Of a stretch of DNA of 64,000 nt, positions 19,161 through 31,533 are shown one piece after another. The stretch is from assembly GCF_030063145.1 (NCBI RefSeq), contig NZ_JASISM010000004.1:124001-188000 (forward strand), given 5' to 3'. The notes beneath the pieces are model-generated. The model ran no database searches, was not told where the DNA came from, and saw only the letters and a list, made by a program, of their open reading frames with translations. The stretch is from Cryobacterium sp. PH31-L1. Lineage in GTDB: Bacteria; Actinomycetota; Actinomycetes; Actinomycetales; Microbacteriaceae. A program made the translations under genes and the position numbers. Positions within the stretch are counted from its first letter, which is position 1, and every line of letters starts with the position of its first letter.

Positions 19161-20162
19161 TTACCGAGGTGAAACGTCATCGGGGTGAACCGGGTAGTCA
19201 ACGTCGGTTCCTTCGACGCCGAGTTCGACCGCTTTTTTGTCGGCCATGGCCAGCAGGCGACGAATTCGACCGGCGACGGCGTCTTTGGTCATGGGCGGGT
19301 CGGCGTGGTGGCCGAGCTCGTCGAGGCTGGAATCGCGAAAGTTGAGGCGTAGATCTCCCGCGTAGCGCAGGTGCTTGGGAATATCCTCGCCGAGAATGTC
19401 CATGGCCCGCTGTACCCGAGCGCAGGCGGCGACGGCCGCCTCGGCGGAGCGGCGCAGGTTGGCGTCGTCGAAGTTGACCAGGCGGTTGGCGGTGGCGCGC
19501 ACTTCGCGGCGCTGACGCAGGGTTTCCCAGTTGAGGACCGTGCTGGTAGCGCCCATGTGCACGAGCATCGCGCCAATGGCGTCACCATCGCGAATGACAA
19601 CGCGGTGTACTCCGCGCACTTCGCGTGCCTTGGCCGCGACACCCAGCCGGCCGGCTGCCCCGACCAAAGCCATGGCCGCCTCGTTGCCCGGGCAGATCAC
19701 CTCGAGGGCTGCAGAGCGGCCCGGGTCGGTCAGGGTGCCGTGGGCGAGAAACGCACCGCGCCAGACGGCCGCGATCTCTTCCCTCGAGCCCGTGGTCAGC
19801 CGGTTCGGCAGACCACGAATCGGGCGGCGACGCCCATCCAGCAGGCCGGTCTGGCGTGCGAGCGTCTCCCCGCCCTCGATCACCTGCACGAGGTAGTGGC
19901 TGGACTGACGGATGCCGGTGGCGGCGATGACCTGCAGGGCACTGCGCACGCCGTACAACTCGGCGAGATCCTTGCGCACCCGACGGGCCAGGATGGCAGT
20001 GTCGAGTTCGGACTCGATCGCGATCCGGCTGCTAATCATGTGCAATCCGCCGGAGAACCGGAGAATTGTGGCCAGTTCGGCCGCGCGCACGGTGGTCTTG
20101 GAGACCTCCACGCGCGAAAGTTCATCTTTAACGTCGGCGGTGAGTGCCAATCGCTTTTCCAT
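19161..20162 (-). CDS. whiA: DNA-binding protein WhiA
   Basis: A 333-aa WhiA-family regulator: an N-terminal LAGLIDADG-like fold without nuclease activity, then a C-terminal helix-turn-helix. In streptomycetes it acts with WhiB in sporulation-linked division; in non-sporulating actinobacteria it has wider roles in division and chromosome biology. Here the start ([12 protein letters not shown]) and the C-terminal block [21 protein letters not shown] are recognisable. It lies downstream of uvrC and rapZ, the conserved order. Confidence 0.95.
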   Translation of the reverse strand: MEKRLALTADVKDELSRVEVSKTTVRAAELATILRFSGGLHMISSRIAIESELDTAILARRVRKDLAELYGVRSALQVIAATGIRQSSHYLVQVIEGGETLARQTGLLDGRRRPIRGLPNRLTTGSREEIAAVWRGAFLAHGTLTDPGRSAALEVICPGNEAAMALVGAAGRLGVAAKAREVRGVHRVVIRDGDAIGAMLVHMGATSTVLNWETLRQRREVRATANRLVNFDDANLRRSAEAAVAACARVQRAMDILGEDIPKHLRYAGDLRLNFRDSSLDELGHHADPPMTKDAVAGRIRRLLAMADKKAVELGVEGTDVDYPVHPDDVSPR

Positions 20163-20197
20163 TCTGTTGATCAGTTGCGTGAGGTCTGAGTGATAAA

Positions 20198-20228
20198 AGC
20201 CCGGGGAGCCGGATGCTGTGCCCGGGCT
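20198..20228 (-). terminator. Intrinsic terminator after rapZ
   Basis: An AGCCCGGG stem with a 15-base loop is followed on the minus strand by TTTTAT. It lies directly after the rapZ stop and before whiA. Confidence 0.75.
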
Positions 20229-20231
20229 CGC

Positions 20232-21107
20232 TTATTCGCGTCCGAGGTCGCGGTGCTTGATATTGACCGCGACACCGGGAAGTTTCTCGAGTCGAGACGC
20301 CAGTTCTCTGACCATCGCAACGGAGCGGTGCTTGCCTCCGGTGCAGCCGATGCCGATGGTGGCGTGACGTTTGTTTTCCCGCTGGTAGCCCGCCAGCACC
20401 GGCGCCATGGCGGCGGCGTAGTGGTCGATAAAATCGAGGGCACCAATTTGGGCAAGTACAAAGTCTCTCACCTCCGGGTCGACGCCGGTGTGCGCGCGCA
20501 GCTCGGGGATCCAGAACGGGTTCGGTAGGAAGCGGGCATCCGCGACCAGATCGACGTCTGTCGGCAGGCCGTACTTGAAGCCAAAGCTCATGATGGTCAG
20601 CTGCACGCCCGCTCGCCCCTCGGCCGCAAACCGTTCGGTGATCGTCGTCGCGAGCTGGTGCACGTTGAGATCGGAGGTGTCGATGACGAGGTCGCTCGAC
20701 TCCCGCACGGCGAGCAGTCGGGAGCGCTCCGCCGCGATGCCATCAAGCAGGGTGCCGTCGCCCTGCAGCGGATGCGGGCGGCGCACCGATTCAAACCGGC
20801 GGACCAGCGCGTCGTCCCTGGCTTCCAGAAAGATGACCTGCACCTGTGTGTTGCTGCGGAGTTGTTGCACAGTGTCGAGGAAATCGCCGAACAGATCGCG
20901 ACCGCGAATGTCGACGACAGCGGCGATCTTGGGCAGATTCGTACCAGCCCGTTCGACTAGATCAACCAGGGGCCGCAGCATTTGCGGCGGAAGATTGTCT
21001 ACGACATACCAGTCGAGGTCTTCCAACGCGTTGGCTACGGTGGAGCGTCCCGCCCCGGACATTCCCGTGACGATCAGCACTTCCTGCTTGTCGGGGTCCG
21101 TAGTCAT
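20232..21107 (-). CDS. rapZ: RNase adapter / nucleotide-binding protein RapZ
   Basis: A 291-aa P-loop protein of the RapZ (YvcJ) family, which in enterobacteria binds small RNAs and directs RNase E, and in Gram-positives binds nucleotides with a less defined role. The Walker A is VTGMSGAGRSTVANAL, with Arg in place of the usual Lys, which is normal in this family. The C-terminal domain shows IGIGCTGGKHRSVAMV. It is between uvrC and whiA, a cluster conserved across Gram-positives. Confidence 0.95.
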   Translation of the reverse strand: MTTDPDKQEVLIVTGMSGAGRSTVANALEDLDWYVVDNLPPQMLRPLVDLVERAGTNLPKIAAVVDIRGRDLFGDFLDTVQQLRSNTQVQVIFLEARDDALVRRFESVRRPHPLQGDGTLLDGIAAERSRLLAVRESSDLVIDTSDLNVHQLATTITERFAAEGRAGVQLTIMSFGFKYGLPTDVDLVADARFLPNPFWIPELRAHTGVDPEVRDFVLAQIGALDFIDHYAAAMAPVLAGYQRENKRHATIGIGCTGGKHRSVAMVRELASRLEKLPGVAVNIKHRDLGRE

Positions 21108-21180
21108 TCTTGGAAATCGCCTTAATGAGAAGTCGGTGGACTAGCAAGCCTACCCAGCGTGGGGCGCTTTCGGGTCTTGT

Positions 21181-23073
21181 TTAGGAGCGCAGGTGGGCGT
21201 GGATCGACTCGGCCAGCACGGGGCCGATGCCGCGGACATCCGCTATTTCGGCCGCCGAAGCGACCTTGAGGCGCGCCACAGAGCCGAAATGTTGCAGCAG
21301 AACTTTCACCCGGGCCGGCCCGAGCCCGGCGATTTCGCCGAGAACGGAGCTGATGTCTTTCTTGCGCCGAATGCGCTGGTGGGTGATTGCGAACCGGTGG
21401 GCTTCATCACGAATGCGTTGGATGAGAAACAGCGCGTCGCTGTTGCGCGGCAGAATGACCGGGTAGTCGGAATCGGGGAGCCAGATTTCTTCGAGCCGTT
21501 TGGCTATTCCGCACAGTTGGATTCCGGTGACGCCAGATTCGGCGAGGGCCCGTTTGGCGGCGGCAACCTGCGGCTGGCCGCCGTCGACGATGAGCAGGTT
21601 CGGCTGGTACTTGAATTTGGCACGCTTCTGTTCGACCTGAGCAATGTCGGTCGTGGTGTCATCAACGACCACGGCATCCGCTGCCAACGCTTCGGGTTTC
21701 AGATACGCGAGCCGACGCGTGAGGATCTGGTAAATCGAGTCGGTGTCATCGGTCGACTCAGGAATGTTGAAGCGTCGGTATTCGTCTTTGCGGGGCAGCC
21801 CGTCTTCAAAAACGACCATGGACGCAACGATATTGGTGCCGCTGAGGTGCGATACGTCGTAGCATTCCATGCGCAGCGGGGCGGCCGGCATCTCGAGCAC
21901 GTCCTGAATGTCTTCGAGTGCTTTGGAACGTGCGACGAAGTCCGAGCTGCGCCGGGTTTTGTAAAGCATCAGCGCCTGCTTGGCGTTATTGCCGGCCGTG
22001 ACCAGCAGGGCCGCCTTTTCACCCCGCTGGGCGGCCACGAGGCGCACCTTGCGCCCGGCGAGATTGGCCAGCCAGGTTTCGAGGGCCTGGGCGTCGTCGG
22101 GCAGTTCGGGGAGAACAATTTCGCGCGGCGGCAGAGCATCATGGTTGTAAGCGGTCTGCATCATGGAGTCGATGAGTTCGCTCATGGTGACGTCGAGTTC
22201 TTTGTCGACCATCCAGCCGCGCACACCACGGATGCGCCCGCCCCGCACGATGAAGAGCTGCACGGCCGCAGCAAGTTCGTCTTGCTCGACGGCGAACAGA
22301 TCGATATCGACGTTGTCGCGCAGAACGACAGCGCTCTTCTCGAGCACAGCGTTGAGGGCGCGCACCTGGTCGCGTCGCTTGCCCGCTATTTCGTACTGTT
22401 GGGCTGCAGCCGCTTCTTTCATCTGCTGGGTGAGTTCATTGATGAGCTTCTTGTCGTGGCTGCCCATGAAGCTGACGAACTCGTTGACGATCGTGCGGTG
22501 GTCCTCGATCGACACCAGCCCGGAGCAGGGGCCGAAGCACCGCCCGATCTGGCCCGCGAAGCACGGCTTACCACTCTGCATGGCCCGCTTGTAGTTGGCG
22601 TTGTTGCAGGTACGGATGGGGAAAGCCTTGAGCATGAGCTCGATGGTTTCGTGAACGGCCCAGACCTTGGGGTACGGCCCGAAATAGCGGGCACCCTTGA
22701 TTCCCTCGGTGCGGGTGACCAAGGCTCGCGGCGCCTCGTCGGCGAGGGTAACCGCGAGGTACGGGTAAGACTTGTCGTCCTTGAACTGCACGTTGAACGG
22801 CGGATCGAACTCGTTGATCCACATCCATTCGAGCTGCAGGGCCTCAACCTCGGTTCCGACAACAGTCCACTCGACACCGGTGGCCGTGGTGACCATGCGG
22901 CGGGTACGCTCGTGCAGGCTATGGAGCGGGGCGAAATAGTTGCTCAGCCGCGCCCGCAGGTTCTTGGCTTTACCGACATAGAGAATGCGCCCGGTCGCGT
23001 CGCGAAACCGGTAGACCCCGGGGGTCGTGGGAATCTCGCCCGTTTTCGGGCGATAGCTCAGGGCGTCAGACAT
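21181..23073 (-). CDS. uvrC: UvrABC system protein C
   Basis: A 630-aa excision nuclease subunit that makes both incisions around DNA damage with UvrB. Domains in order: the N-terminal GIY-YIG nuclease ([22 protein letters not shown], about residues 19-40, cited here in parts: GVYRFRD and ILYVGKAKN), a Cys-rich segment ([15 protein letters not shown]), the UVR motif near residue 210, the RNase H-like second nuclease with [13 protein letters not shown] and [13 protein letters not shown], and tandem helix-hairpin-helix repeats at the C-terminus. It lies just downstream of uvrA (14-bp gap). Confidence 0.96.
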   Translation of the reverse strand: MSDALSYRPKTGEIPTTPGVYRFRDATGRILYVGKAKNLRARLSNYFAPLHSLHERTRRMVTTATGVEWTVVGTEVEALQLEWMWINEFDPPFNVQFKDDKSYPYLAVTLADEAPRALVTRTEGIKGARYFGPYPKVWAVHETIELMLKAFPIRTCNNANYKRAMQSGKPCFAGQIGRCFGPCSGLVSIEDHRTIVNEFVSFMGSHDKKLINELTQQMKEAAAAQQYEIAGKRRDQVRALNAVLEKSAVVLRDNVDIDLFAVEQDELAAAVQLFIVRGGRIRGVRGWMVDKELDVTMSELIDSMMQTAYNHDALPPREIVLPELPDDAQALETWLANLAGRKVRLVAAQRGEKAALLVTAGNNAKQALMLYKTRRSSDFVARSKALEDIQDVLEMPAAPLRMECYDVSHLSGTNIVASMVVFEDGLPRKDEYRRFNIPESTDDTDSIYQILTRRLAYLKPEALAADAVVVDDTTTDIAQVEQKRAKFKYQPNLLIVDGGQPQVAAAKRALAESGVTGIQLCGIAKRLEEIWLPDSDYPVILPRNSDALFLIQRIRDEAHRFAITHQRIRRKKDISSVLGEIAGLGPARVKVLLQHFGSVARLKVASAAEIADVRGIGPVLAESIHAHLRS

Positions 23074-23087
23074 GGCCGATCAGCCGC

Positions 23088-25955
<2,868 letters not shown>

Positions 25956-26060
25956 TCATTGAGTCTATGCAACGCCACTGACAGTCTCGTGCAGGAAGTC
26001 GGGCCTCGGCGAGGCCGTTAGGGCCGCATGCACGATTTGCACAACCGGCAGGATGCCTTT

Positions 26061-26136
26061 CGCGTCGTGGCACTCGTTAGGCCTCGCGGCACTCGGTGCT
26101 AGGAGTGCCACGAGAGCTAACGAGTGCCACGACGCG
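26061..26136. repeat. 76-bp nearly complete palindrome (copy A)
   Basis: The outer 20 bases (26061-26080) are exactly complementary to 26117-26136. Two mismatched pairs follow, then four pairs, one mismatch and seven more pairs, leaving a small loop near 26095-26102. The motif GGCACTC/GAGTGCC occurs in both inner and outer arms. It lies between uvrA and the PadR gene and is related to copy B at 27258-27330. Confidence 0.75.
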
Positions 26137-26160
26137 GGGCGCGGCCTCCGCGTAAGGTTG

Positions 26161-26180
26161 CTGAGTATGTATATACTCAG
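26161..26180. promoter_or_regulatory. Probable PadR operator
   Basis: CTGAGTAT-gtat-ATACTCAG is a perfect 8-bp inverted repeat with a four-base spacer. It is 33 bp before the PadR-family start codon. AT-rich dyads of this kind are typical PadR-family sites, so autoregulation is likely. Confidence 0.6.
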
Positions 26181-26213
26181 TAGTTATTAGCCGTTTGAAG
26201 AGTCGGAGGTCGT

Positions 26214-26822
26214 ATGTCTGTTCGCCAGAGTCTGCTCGCCATACTCAACCAGGGGCCGTGTTACGGCTACCAGTTGCGGGCCGAATTCGACCGGCGTACC
26301 GGTTCAACCTGGCCGCTCAACGTCGGCCAGATCTACAACACGCTGGACCGGCTCGAGCGGGACGGCCTCGTGCAAAAGGCCGATATCGACGCCGACGGTC
26401 AGAATTACGTCCAGATAACGGATGCCGGCCGCGCGGAGGTCGCCGACTGGCTCGGCTCCCCCGTGGTACGTACCATGGCTACCCGCGACGAGCTCGCCAT
26501 CAAGCTCGCGATCGCCGTGACGCTGCCGGGAGTTGACATCGCCCAGGTGATCCAAGTGCAGCGCACCGCCACGATGCGTACCCTGCAAGAGCTGACCCGC
26601 ACCAAGAACGCGACCGCCGACCCGGAGTCGTCGGAGCAGCTGGCCTGGCTGCTGGTGGTCGACTCGCTCATCTTCGCGGCCGAGGCCGAGGCGCGCTGGC
26701 TCGATCACTCGGAGCACCGGCTCGCTCGTGCTCGGGCCGCCGGGCTGGCCGATCCGCTGCCGCTCAACACGGATGTGCCCAAGCGCGGACGCCCGGCCAA
26801 AACGGTGCAGGCCCACGCGTGA
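26214..26822 (+). CDS. PadR family transcriptional regulator
   Basis: A 202-aa regulator with the PadR winged helix at about residues 5-80 (SLLAILNQGPCYGYQLR, then QIYNTLDRLERDGLV) and a helical C-terminal dimerisation domain. Start ATG 26214 has GGAGG upstream. Its stop overlaps the start of an ABC ATPase (GTGA), the usual layout in which a PadR repressor controls a drug- or peptide-exporter operon. Here the exporter is internally deleted, leaving the regulator without an obvious target except its own operator. Confidence 0.9.
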   Translation: MSVRQSLLAILNQGPCYGYQLRAEFDRRTGSTWPLNVGQIYNTLDRLERDGLVQKADIDADGQNYVQITDAGRAEVADWLGSPVVRTMATRDELAIKLAIAVTLPGVDIAQVIQVQRTATMRTLQELTRTKNATADPESSEQLAWLLVVDSLIFAAEAEARWLDHSEHRLARARAAGLADPLPLNTDVPKRGRPAKTVQAHA

Positions 26823-26918
26823 CCGGCTCGGACATCCTCTTACAGCTCGACGGTGTCTCGATGCACTACGGCCGCGGCGAGACCGCGATCACGGCACTCG
26901 CGGGCGTCGACCTGTCGG
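26819..26918 (+). pseudogene. 5' remnant of an ABC transporter ATPase
   Basis: The GTG at 26819 starts a typical exporter ATPase: LLQLDGVSMHYGRGETAIT then ALAGVDLSV, about the first 33 residues of a MacB/LolD-type protein. The expected Walker A segment never arrives: after about 26918 the frame turns into Arg/Gly-rich nonsense, and another frame continues as permease sequence. I infer an internal deletion, not a functional gene. Confidence 0.75.
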
Positions 26919-27215
26919 TAAGCCGTGCTCACCTCCCTCGGGGCATCACCGCGGGTTCGTCGAGCCTTCGGGTTCTGGCAAGCCGTGGTGATCGTGGGCC
27001 TCGGCAGCGTGATCGGGGTGCTGCTCGGGCTGGTGCCGTCGTTCGCGCTCTCGCTGACCCGCGACACGGCGGGCTTCTCCGTGCTGCCGTTCACGCCGCC
27101 GTGGCTGCAACTGGCCCTGATCGTCGTGGCGTTGCCGGCGCTCGTCGCGGTCGGCGGCGCGCTTACTGCTGGCGGTAATCGCACCGGGTTCAGCAATCGG
27201 GCTGCGTTCGACTGA
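26919..27215 (+). pseudogene. 3' remnant of an FtsX-type ABC permease
   Basis: In a different frame from the ATPase stub, translation from about 26925 reads VLTSLGASPRVRRAFGF and then two hydrophobic helices (AVVIVGLGSVIGVLLGLVP and ALIVVALPALVAVGGALTA). This is the last transmembrane region and loop of an FtsX/MacB-type permease. Everything between the ATPase N-terminus and this point is missing. It could in principle be expressed as a 96-aa peptide, but it lacks the rest of the transporter. Confidence 0.7.
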
Positions 27216-27257
27216 GCCTGGTCGGCCCAGCCCAGCCGGCCCAGCCGCAGCATCCGC

Positions 27258-27330
27258 TCTCGCGGCACTCAGTAGAGATGGCGGCACCGCTAGCTCGGAG
27301 TGCCAGGAGAGCGGACGAGTGCCGCGACGC
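27258..27330. repeat. Palindromic element (copy B)
   Basis: TCGCGGCACTC at 27260-27270 pairs with GAGTGCCGCGA at 27317-27327, with a second GGCAC/GTGCC pair inside. Architecture, size and the GGCACTC/GAGTGCC words match copy A at 26061-26136, though it is more diverged. It stands between the permease remnant and the uvrB 3' end. Confidence 0.6.
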
Positions 27331-27381
27331 TAGGGGAACCGTTCCGGGACCGGCACCGACTCGGGAGGCACGCGGCGTCGG

Positions 27382-29445
27382 CTATTGCAGGTGGCCGGCT
27401 TTCTCCATCTGGCGTAGTTCGCGCTTGAGCTCGGACAGCTCATCGCGCAGGCGAGCGGCGAGCTCGAATTTGAGCTCGCCAGCAGCCTCGAGCATCTGCC
27501 CGTTGAGGTCGGCGATGATCGACTCGAGATCGTTGGCGCCGTTCGCGGCCAGGCCGACGCGACGGTTGGGCGTCGACGTTTTGCGGCGGGCATCGCGGCC
27601 GGCCAGCAGCTCAGCCGTGTCGGCCTCCTCGCGGGCGAGGGCCTCGGTGATGTCACCAATGCGTTTGCGCAACGGGGTCGGGTCGATGCCGTGCAGGGTG
27701 TTGTAAGCCACCTGCTTCTCTCGGCGCCTGTCGGTCTCGTCGATTGCCTTTTCCATCGAGGCGGTGAGCCGGTCGGCGTACATGTGCACCTCGCCGGACA
27801 CGTTGCGGGCCGCGCGCCCGATGGTCTGGATGAGCGACGTGGCCGAGCGCAGGAAGCCCTCCTTGTCGGCGTCGAGGATGGCGACGAGGGACACCTCGGG
27901 CAGGTCTAGGCCCTCACGAAGCAGGTTGATGCCGACCAGAACGTCGTAGATGCCAGCACGCAGCTCCGTCAGCAGCTCGACCCGGCGCAGGGTGTCGACG
28001 TCGGAGTGCAGGTAGCGTACGCGCACCCCGGCTTCGGTGAGAAAGTCGGTGAGGTTCTCCGCCATCTTCTTGGTGAGGGTCGTGACGAGCACGCGCTCGT
28101 TGCGTTCGCTGCGCTTCTTGATCTCTTCGAGCAGGTCGTCGATCTGCCCCTTGCTCGGCTTGACAATGATCTGCGGGTCGATCAGGCCGGTCGGTCGGAT
28201 GATCTGCTCGACGATGCCATCAGCTATGCCCATCTCGTACTTACCCGGCGTCGCCGACAGATACACGGTCTGGCCGACCCGGTTTTTGAACTCATTGAAC
28301 TTGAGCGGGCGGTTGTCGAGCGCGCTCGGCAACCGAAAGCCGTGGTCGACCAGGGTGCGTTTGCGCGAGGAATCGCCCTCATACATGGCGCCGATCTGCG
28401 GCACGGTCACGTGCGACTCGTCGATGACCATGAGAAAATCGTCGGGAAAATAGTCGAGCAGGCAGTGCGGGGCTTCCCCCGGCTCGCGGGCATCGATGTG
28501 GCGGGAATAGTTCTCAATGCCGGAGCAGAACCCGATCTGCTCCATCATTTCGAGGTCGAAGGTGGTGCGCATGCGCAGTCGCTGCGCTTCGAGGAGCTTG
28601 CCTTCACGTTCGAGCACTTGAAGGCGTTCGGCCAGTTCGATCTCGATCGTGCCGATCGCCCGACGCATGACGTCATCGCTCGCGACATAGTGCGAGCCCG
28701 GAAACACCGAGACCGCGTCGAGTGTCTTGACGATGTCACCGGTTAGCGGATGCAGGCTGTGCAGCGCCTCGATCTCGTCGCCGAACATCTCGATGCGAAT
28801 CGCCAGCTCTTCGTACATCGGGATGATCTCGATGGTGTCGCCGCGAACTCGAAAGTTGCCGCGAGAGAAATCGACATCGTTGCGTTTGTACTGCATGGCG
28901 ACGAATTTGCGCACCAACCAATCGCGACTGACCTTCTGCCCCACCTGAAGGGCGATCATGGCCTGCATGTAGCCTTCCGGCGTGCCGAGACCGTAGATGC
29001 ACGACACCGTCGACACCACGATCACGTCGCGACGACTGAGCAGTGAGTTCGTGGTGGAGTGTCGCAGCCGTTCGACCTCTTCGTTGATCGAGGAGTCCTT
29101 CTCGATGAAGGTATCGGTCTGGGGTACGTAGGCTTCCGGCTGGTAGTAGTCGTAGTAGGAGACGAAGTATTCAACCGCATTGTTGGGCATGAGGTCGCGG
29201 AATTCATTCACCAGCTGGGCGGCGAGCGTCTTATTGTGGGCCAACACGAGCGTCGGACGTTGCACCTGCTCGATCAGCCAGGCGGTCGTCGCCGACTTGC
29301 CCGTGCCCGTGGCGCCGAGCAGAACAATGTCAGTTTCGCCGGCATTGATGCGGGCAGCGAGATCGGCGATCGCCGTGGGCTGGTCGCCGCTCGGCGTGTA
29401 CTCACTGACCACTTCAAACGGGTTCACAGAGCGCGTGGGTTCCAT
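27382..29445 (-). CDS. uvrB: UvrABC system protein B
   Basis: A 687-aa helicase-like damage-verification subunit of nucleotide excision repair. It shows Walker [16 protein letters not shown], the DNA-clamping beta-hairpin region [15 protein letters not shown] and YIEKDSS-like [13 protein letters not shown]-type box [11 protein letters not shown], motif [11 protein letters not shown], and a C-terminal UVR helix pair (residues about 645-680) that contacts UvrC. It follows coaE by 29 bp on the same strand, the usual rpsA-coaE-uvrB neighbourhood. Confidence 0.97.
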   Translation of the reverse strand: MEPTRSVNPFEVVSEYTPSGDQPTAIADLAARINAGETDIVLLGATGTGKSATTAWLIEQVQRPTLVLAHNKTLAAQLVNEFRDLMPNNAVEYFVSYYDYYQPEAYVPQTDTFIEKDSSINEEVERLRHSTTNSLLSRRDVIVVSTVSCIYGLGTPEGYMQAMIALQVGQKVSRDWLVRKFVAMQYKRNDVDFSRGNFRVRGDTIEIIPMYEELAIRIEMFGDEIEALHSLHPLTGDIVKTLDAVSVFPGSHYVASDDVMRRAIGTIEIELAERLQVLEREGKLLEAQRLRMRTTFDLEMMEQIGFCSGIENYSRHIDAREPGEAPHCLLDYFPDDFLMVIDESHVTVPQIGAMYEGDSSRKRTLVDHGFRLPSALDNRPLKFNEFKNRVGQTVYLSATPGKYEMGIADGIVEQIIRPTGLIDPQIIVKPSKGQIDDLLEEIKKRSERNERVLVTTLTKKMAENLTDFLTEAGVRVRYLHSDVDTLRRVELLTELRAGIYDVLVGINLLREGLDLPEVSLVAILDADKEGFLRSATSLIQTIGRAARNVSGEVHMYADRLTASMEKAIDETDRRREKQVAYNTLHGIDPTPLRKRIGDITEALAREEADTAELLAGRDARRKTSTPNRRVGLAANGANDLESIIADLNGQMLEAAGELKFELAARLRDELSELKRELRQMEKAGHLQ

Positions 29446-29474
29446 ACTTCCATTCTACAAAGGGGGTCTGACAC

Positions 29475-30140
29475 TCAGCTCTCCACGGCCGTGGGCCCCA
29501 AACGGATGTCATTGCTCCCGTCACTCGCGTCGGCTTCAGCACTACGCACCCGGTCCCACAGCGTGTCAACCTGGGCGAGGGTCTCGGCGACGGTTCCCGT
29601 GTTGTCGATGACGACGTCGGCCAGAGCGAGGCGTTCCGCGTCGCTCGCCTGTGCGGTGATGCGGTGGATCGCCTCGTCGGGCGTAAGGCCGCGCAACTTC
29701 ACCATCCGCTCGATGCGCGTGTCAGCATCCGCTTTCACGACGACGATCAGGTCGAACTTGACGAGACCGCCGGCGATTGCTTCGGCCAGGAGGGGTACGT
29801 CGTAGACGACGATGGCGTGCGGGTCAGCGGCCGCCGCAGCGGCTACGCGCGCCCGGGTGAGCTGACGCACGGCCGGATGGGTGATGGCGTTCAGCCGCTC
29901 ACGCCGGGACGGGTCAGTGAAAATGATCGCGCCCAAGGCCGGCCGATTCAATGTGCCGTCGGCCAGCACAATATCCTCGCCGAACTCGGTGACGATGTCG
30001 GCGAGGCCTGGGGTACCCGGTTCAACCACTTCCCGGGCCAAACGGTCGGCATCGATGCCCACAGCCCCTAGATCGGCCAGTCGCTTCGCCACTGTGCTCT
30101 TGCCCGAGGCGATCCCGCCGGTCAACCCAATCAAATACAT
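29475..30140 (-). CDS. coaE: Dephospho-CoA kinase
   Basis: A 221-aa P-loop kinase catalysing the last step of coenzyme A synthesis. The Walker A GLTGGIASGKSTVAKRL opens the protein, followed by GAVGIDADRLAREVVEPG and VYDVPLLAE. It has an unremarkable C-terminal tail of about 20 residues. It starts nine bases after the stop of the upstream PAS/HATPase gene and so may be cotranscribed with it. Confidence 0.95.
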   Translation of the reverse strand: MYLIGLTGGIASGKSTVAKRLADLGAVGIDADRLAREVVEPGTPGLADIVTEFGEDIVLADGTLNRPALGAIIFTDPSRRERLNAITHPAVRQLTRARVAAAAAADPHAIVVYDVPLLAEAIAGGLVKFDLIVVVKADADTRIERMVKLRGLTPDEAIHRITAQASDAERLALADVVIDNTGTVAETLAQVDTLWDRVRSAEADASDGSNDIRLGPTAVES

Positions 30141-30149
30141 CAGGCCATG

Positions 30150-31475
30150 CTAGCTGCTGGCATCTGTCGAGGTTGACGTCGGAACCCCGTGATTCGGGAG
30201 CCAGATGGTGAAAGTTGCCCCCGCCCCCACAACGCTCTCCACGCCACAGCCCCCGCCCTGTGCCTCGAGCAGATGCTTTATTTTGGTCAGTCCGACGCCG
30301 TGCCCGTCAAACCGGCGGTGCGCGTTGTCCACCACCTGGCGAAGTGGCCGGAAAATCTCGGCGAGCTCGGACTCGACGAGTCCAATGCCGCCATCGGACA
30401 CGCTAATTTCGAGATAGTCGTCGCAGTCCGACTCCTGCGGCGAAATAGCGTAGTGGGGACGAGACCCGGAGAATGTGCCAGCCACGCGCGAATTGACCAA
30501 CCGGGCCGCCACGTTGATCTGGCCGTGCTCGCCGGACGCTTGCAGAGCATTGGACAGCAAAACGTCAATAATCTGGTTCAGACTGGCGGCATCCACGGTA
30601 AAACTATGTGCGTCAGGCGCAACCTGCACAGCCACCATCACTGTCCCGCTGGTCATGGCCCCGCTGTACTTCGTAGCCCGAGCGACGGCCCCCTGAAGAA
30701 GCGCTCTCACTTCGGTGTCCGCATACTCCAGGTCAATCAGCCCCGTCTCTACCCGTGACATGCCGATGAGATCGCCCAGCAAAGCCGAGAGTTGCTCGCC
30801 CTGCGTCTGGATCCGTTCTATTCGAGCCTGCTGAACGTCGGTAAGGACACCATCAGAACCCGAGGCCATCGCCGATGACTCGGCGACAATACTGTTCAAT
30901 GGCGCGAGAAGAACGACCTCGACAACTTTCAGATACTCCGCCCGCGCTCTATTCATCTCCTCCAACTTGTTGTTCTTGTCTCGTAGCGCCCGCTCGAGAT
31001 TTTTGGTCTCAGTCACGTCACGTCCGGCTGCAAAAATTCCATGCACGGAACGTTCACGGTCGCGAAGCGCCCACGCGTTGAATGAGATCTCAACCTCGGT
31101 ACCCGCGAAGGATCGAATGGTCAGCTCGAAGTCGCTGGCGCTTTCGTTCATCAGGACCTGCGCAATCAGCTCGTCAGCGCGTGCTTGATCGGTGAACAGT
31201 TTGCGGCAAGGACTCCCCAGTAGCTCATCCCGGGTACGCCCGGACAGATCCATCACCCGTCGATTCACATCGACGATGGTGCCCCTGATGTCCGTGGTCA
31301 TGACGGCATCGATACTGGATTCGATCACAGACCGGGCATAAAACTGTTGGTCGTGCAGCCTCTGCTTGAGCGCATCAATGGAGAGCGATGAGAGATCGGT
31401 CGAGTTGTGCGCCTCACCCGAGACCAGTGGTTCGTCGATCAGAAGGTCGTTGTTGTTACGAGACAATCGCTTCAT
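30150..31475 (-). CDS. PAS-HATPase protein resembling a histidine kinase but lacking the phospho-His
   Basis: 441 aa, soluble, no membrane segment. Order: short N-terminus, PAS domain at about residues 30-155 (ARSVIESSIDAVMTTDIRG; HGIFAAGRDVTETK), a linker coiled coil, a dimerisation region at about 170-245, and an HATPase domain at about 255-428. The H-box, normally SHELRTPLN, reads E-V-V-L-L-A-P-L-N, putting Val187 where the phospho-accepting His belongs. The ATP site looks intact: Asn309, DGGIG at 361-365, GHGVG at 391-395. It is a paralogue of the 756-aa protein upstream, with the same ribosome-site context. Likely an ATP-binding sensor or allosteric pseudokinase; partner unknown. Confidence 0.85.
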   Translation of the reverse strand: MKRLSRNNNDLLIDEPLVSGEAHNSTDLSSLSIDALKQRLHDQQFYARSVIESSIDAVMTTDIRGTIVDVNRRVMDLSGRTRDELLGSPCRKLFTDQARADELIAQVLMNESASDFELTIRSFAGTEVEISFNAWALRDRERSVHGIFAAGRDVTETKNLERALRDKNNKLEEMNRARAEYLKVVEVVLLAPLNSIVAESSAMASGSDGVLTDVQQARIERIQTQGEQLSALLGDLIGMSRVETGLIDLEYADTEVRALLQGAVARATKYSGAMTSGTVMVAVQVAPDAHSFTVDAASLNQIIDVLLSNALQASGEHGQINVAARLVNSRVAGTFSGSRPHYAISPQESDCDDYLEISVSDGGIGLVESELAEIFRPLRQVVDNAHRRFDGHGVGLTKIKHLLEAQGGGCGVESVVGAGATFTIWLPNHGVPTSTSTDASS

Positions 31476-31533
31476 GGAATTCTCCGCTGGGGCCGTGGAA
31501 TATCAGCGCGTCGGTGGTGTCGTGGGCTTGCAC

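Noticed and set aside
21045..21095. Defective Walker A in RapZ (Arg for Lys)
   Set aside because: GxxGAGRS is the normal P-loop form in the RapZ/YvcJ family, so this is not a mutation.
25956..26060. LexA/SOS box before uvrA or uvrB
   Set aside because: I looked for GAAC-N4-GTTC type dyads upstream of both genes and saw none.
26061..27330. An insertion sequence with terminal inverted repeats made of the two palindromes
   Set aside because: The palindromes are each self-complementary and diverged from one another, no transposase is between them, and no target-site duplication is apparent.
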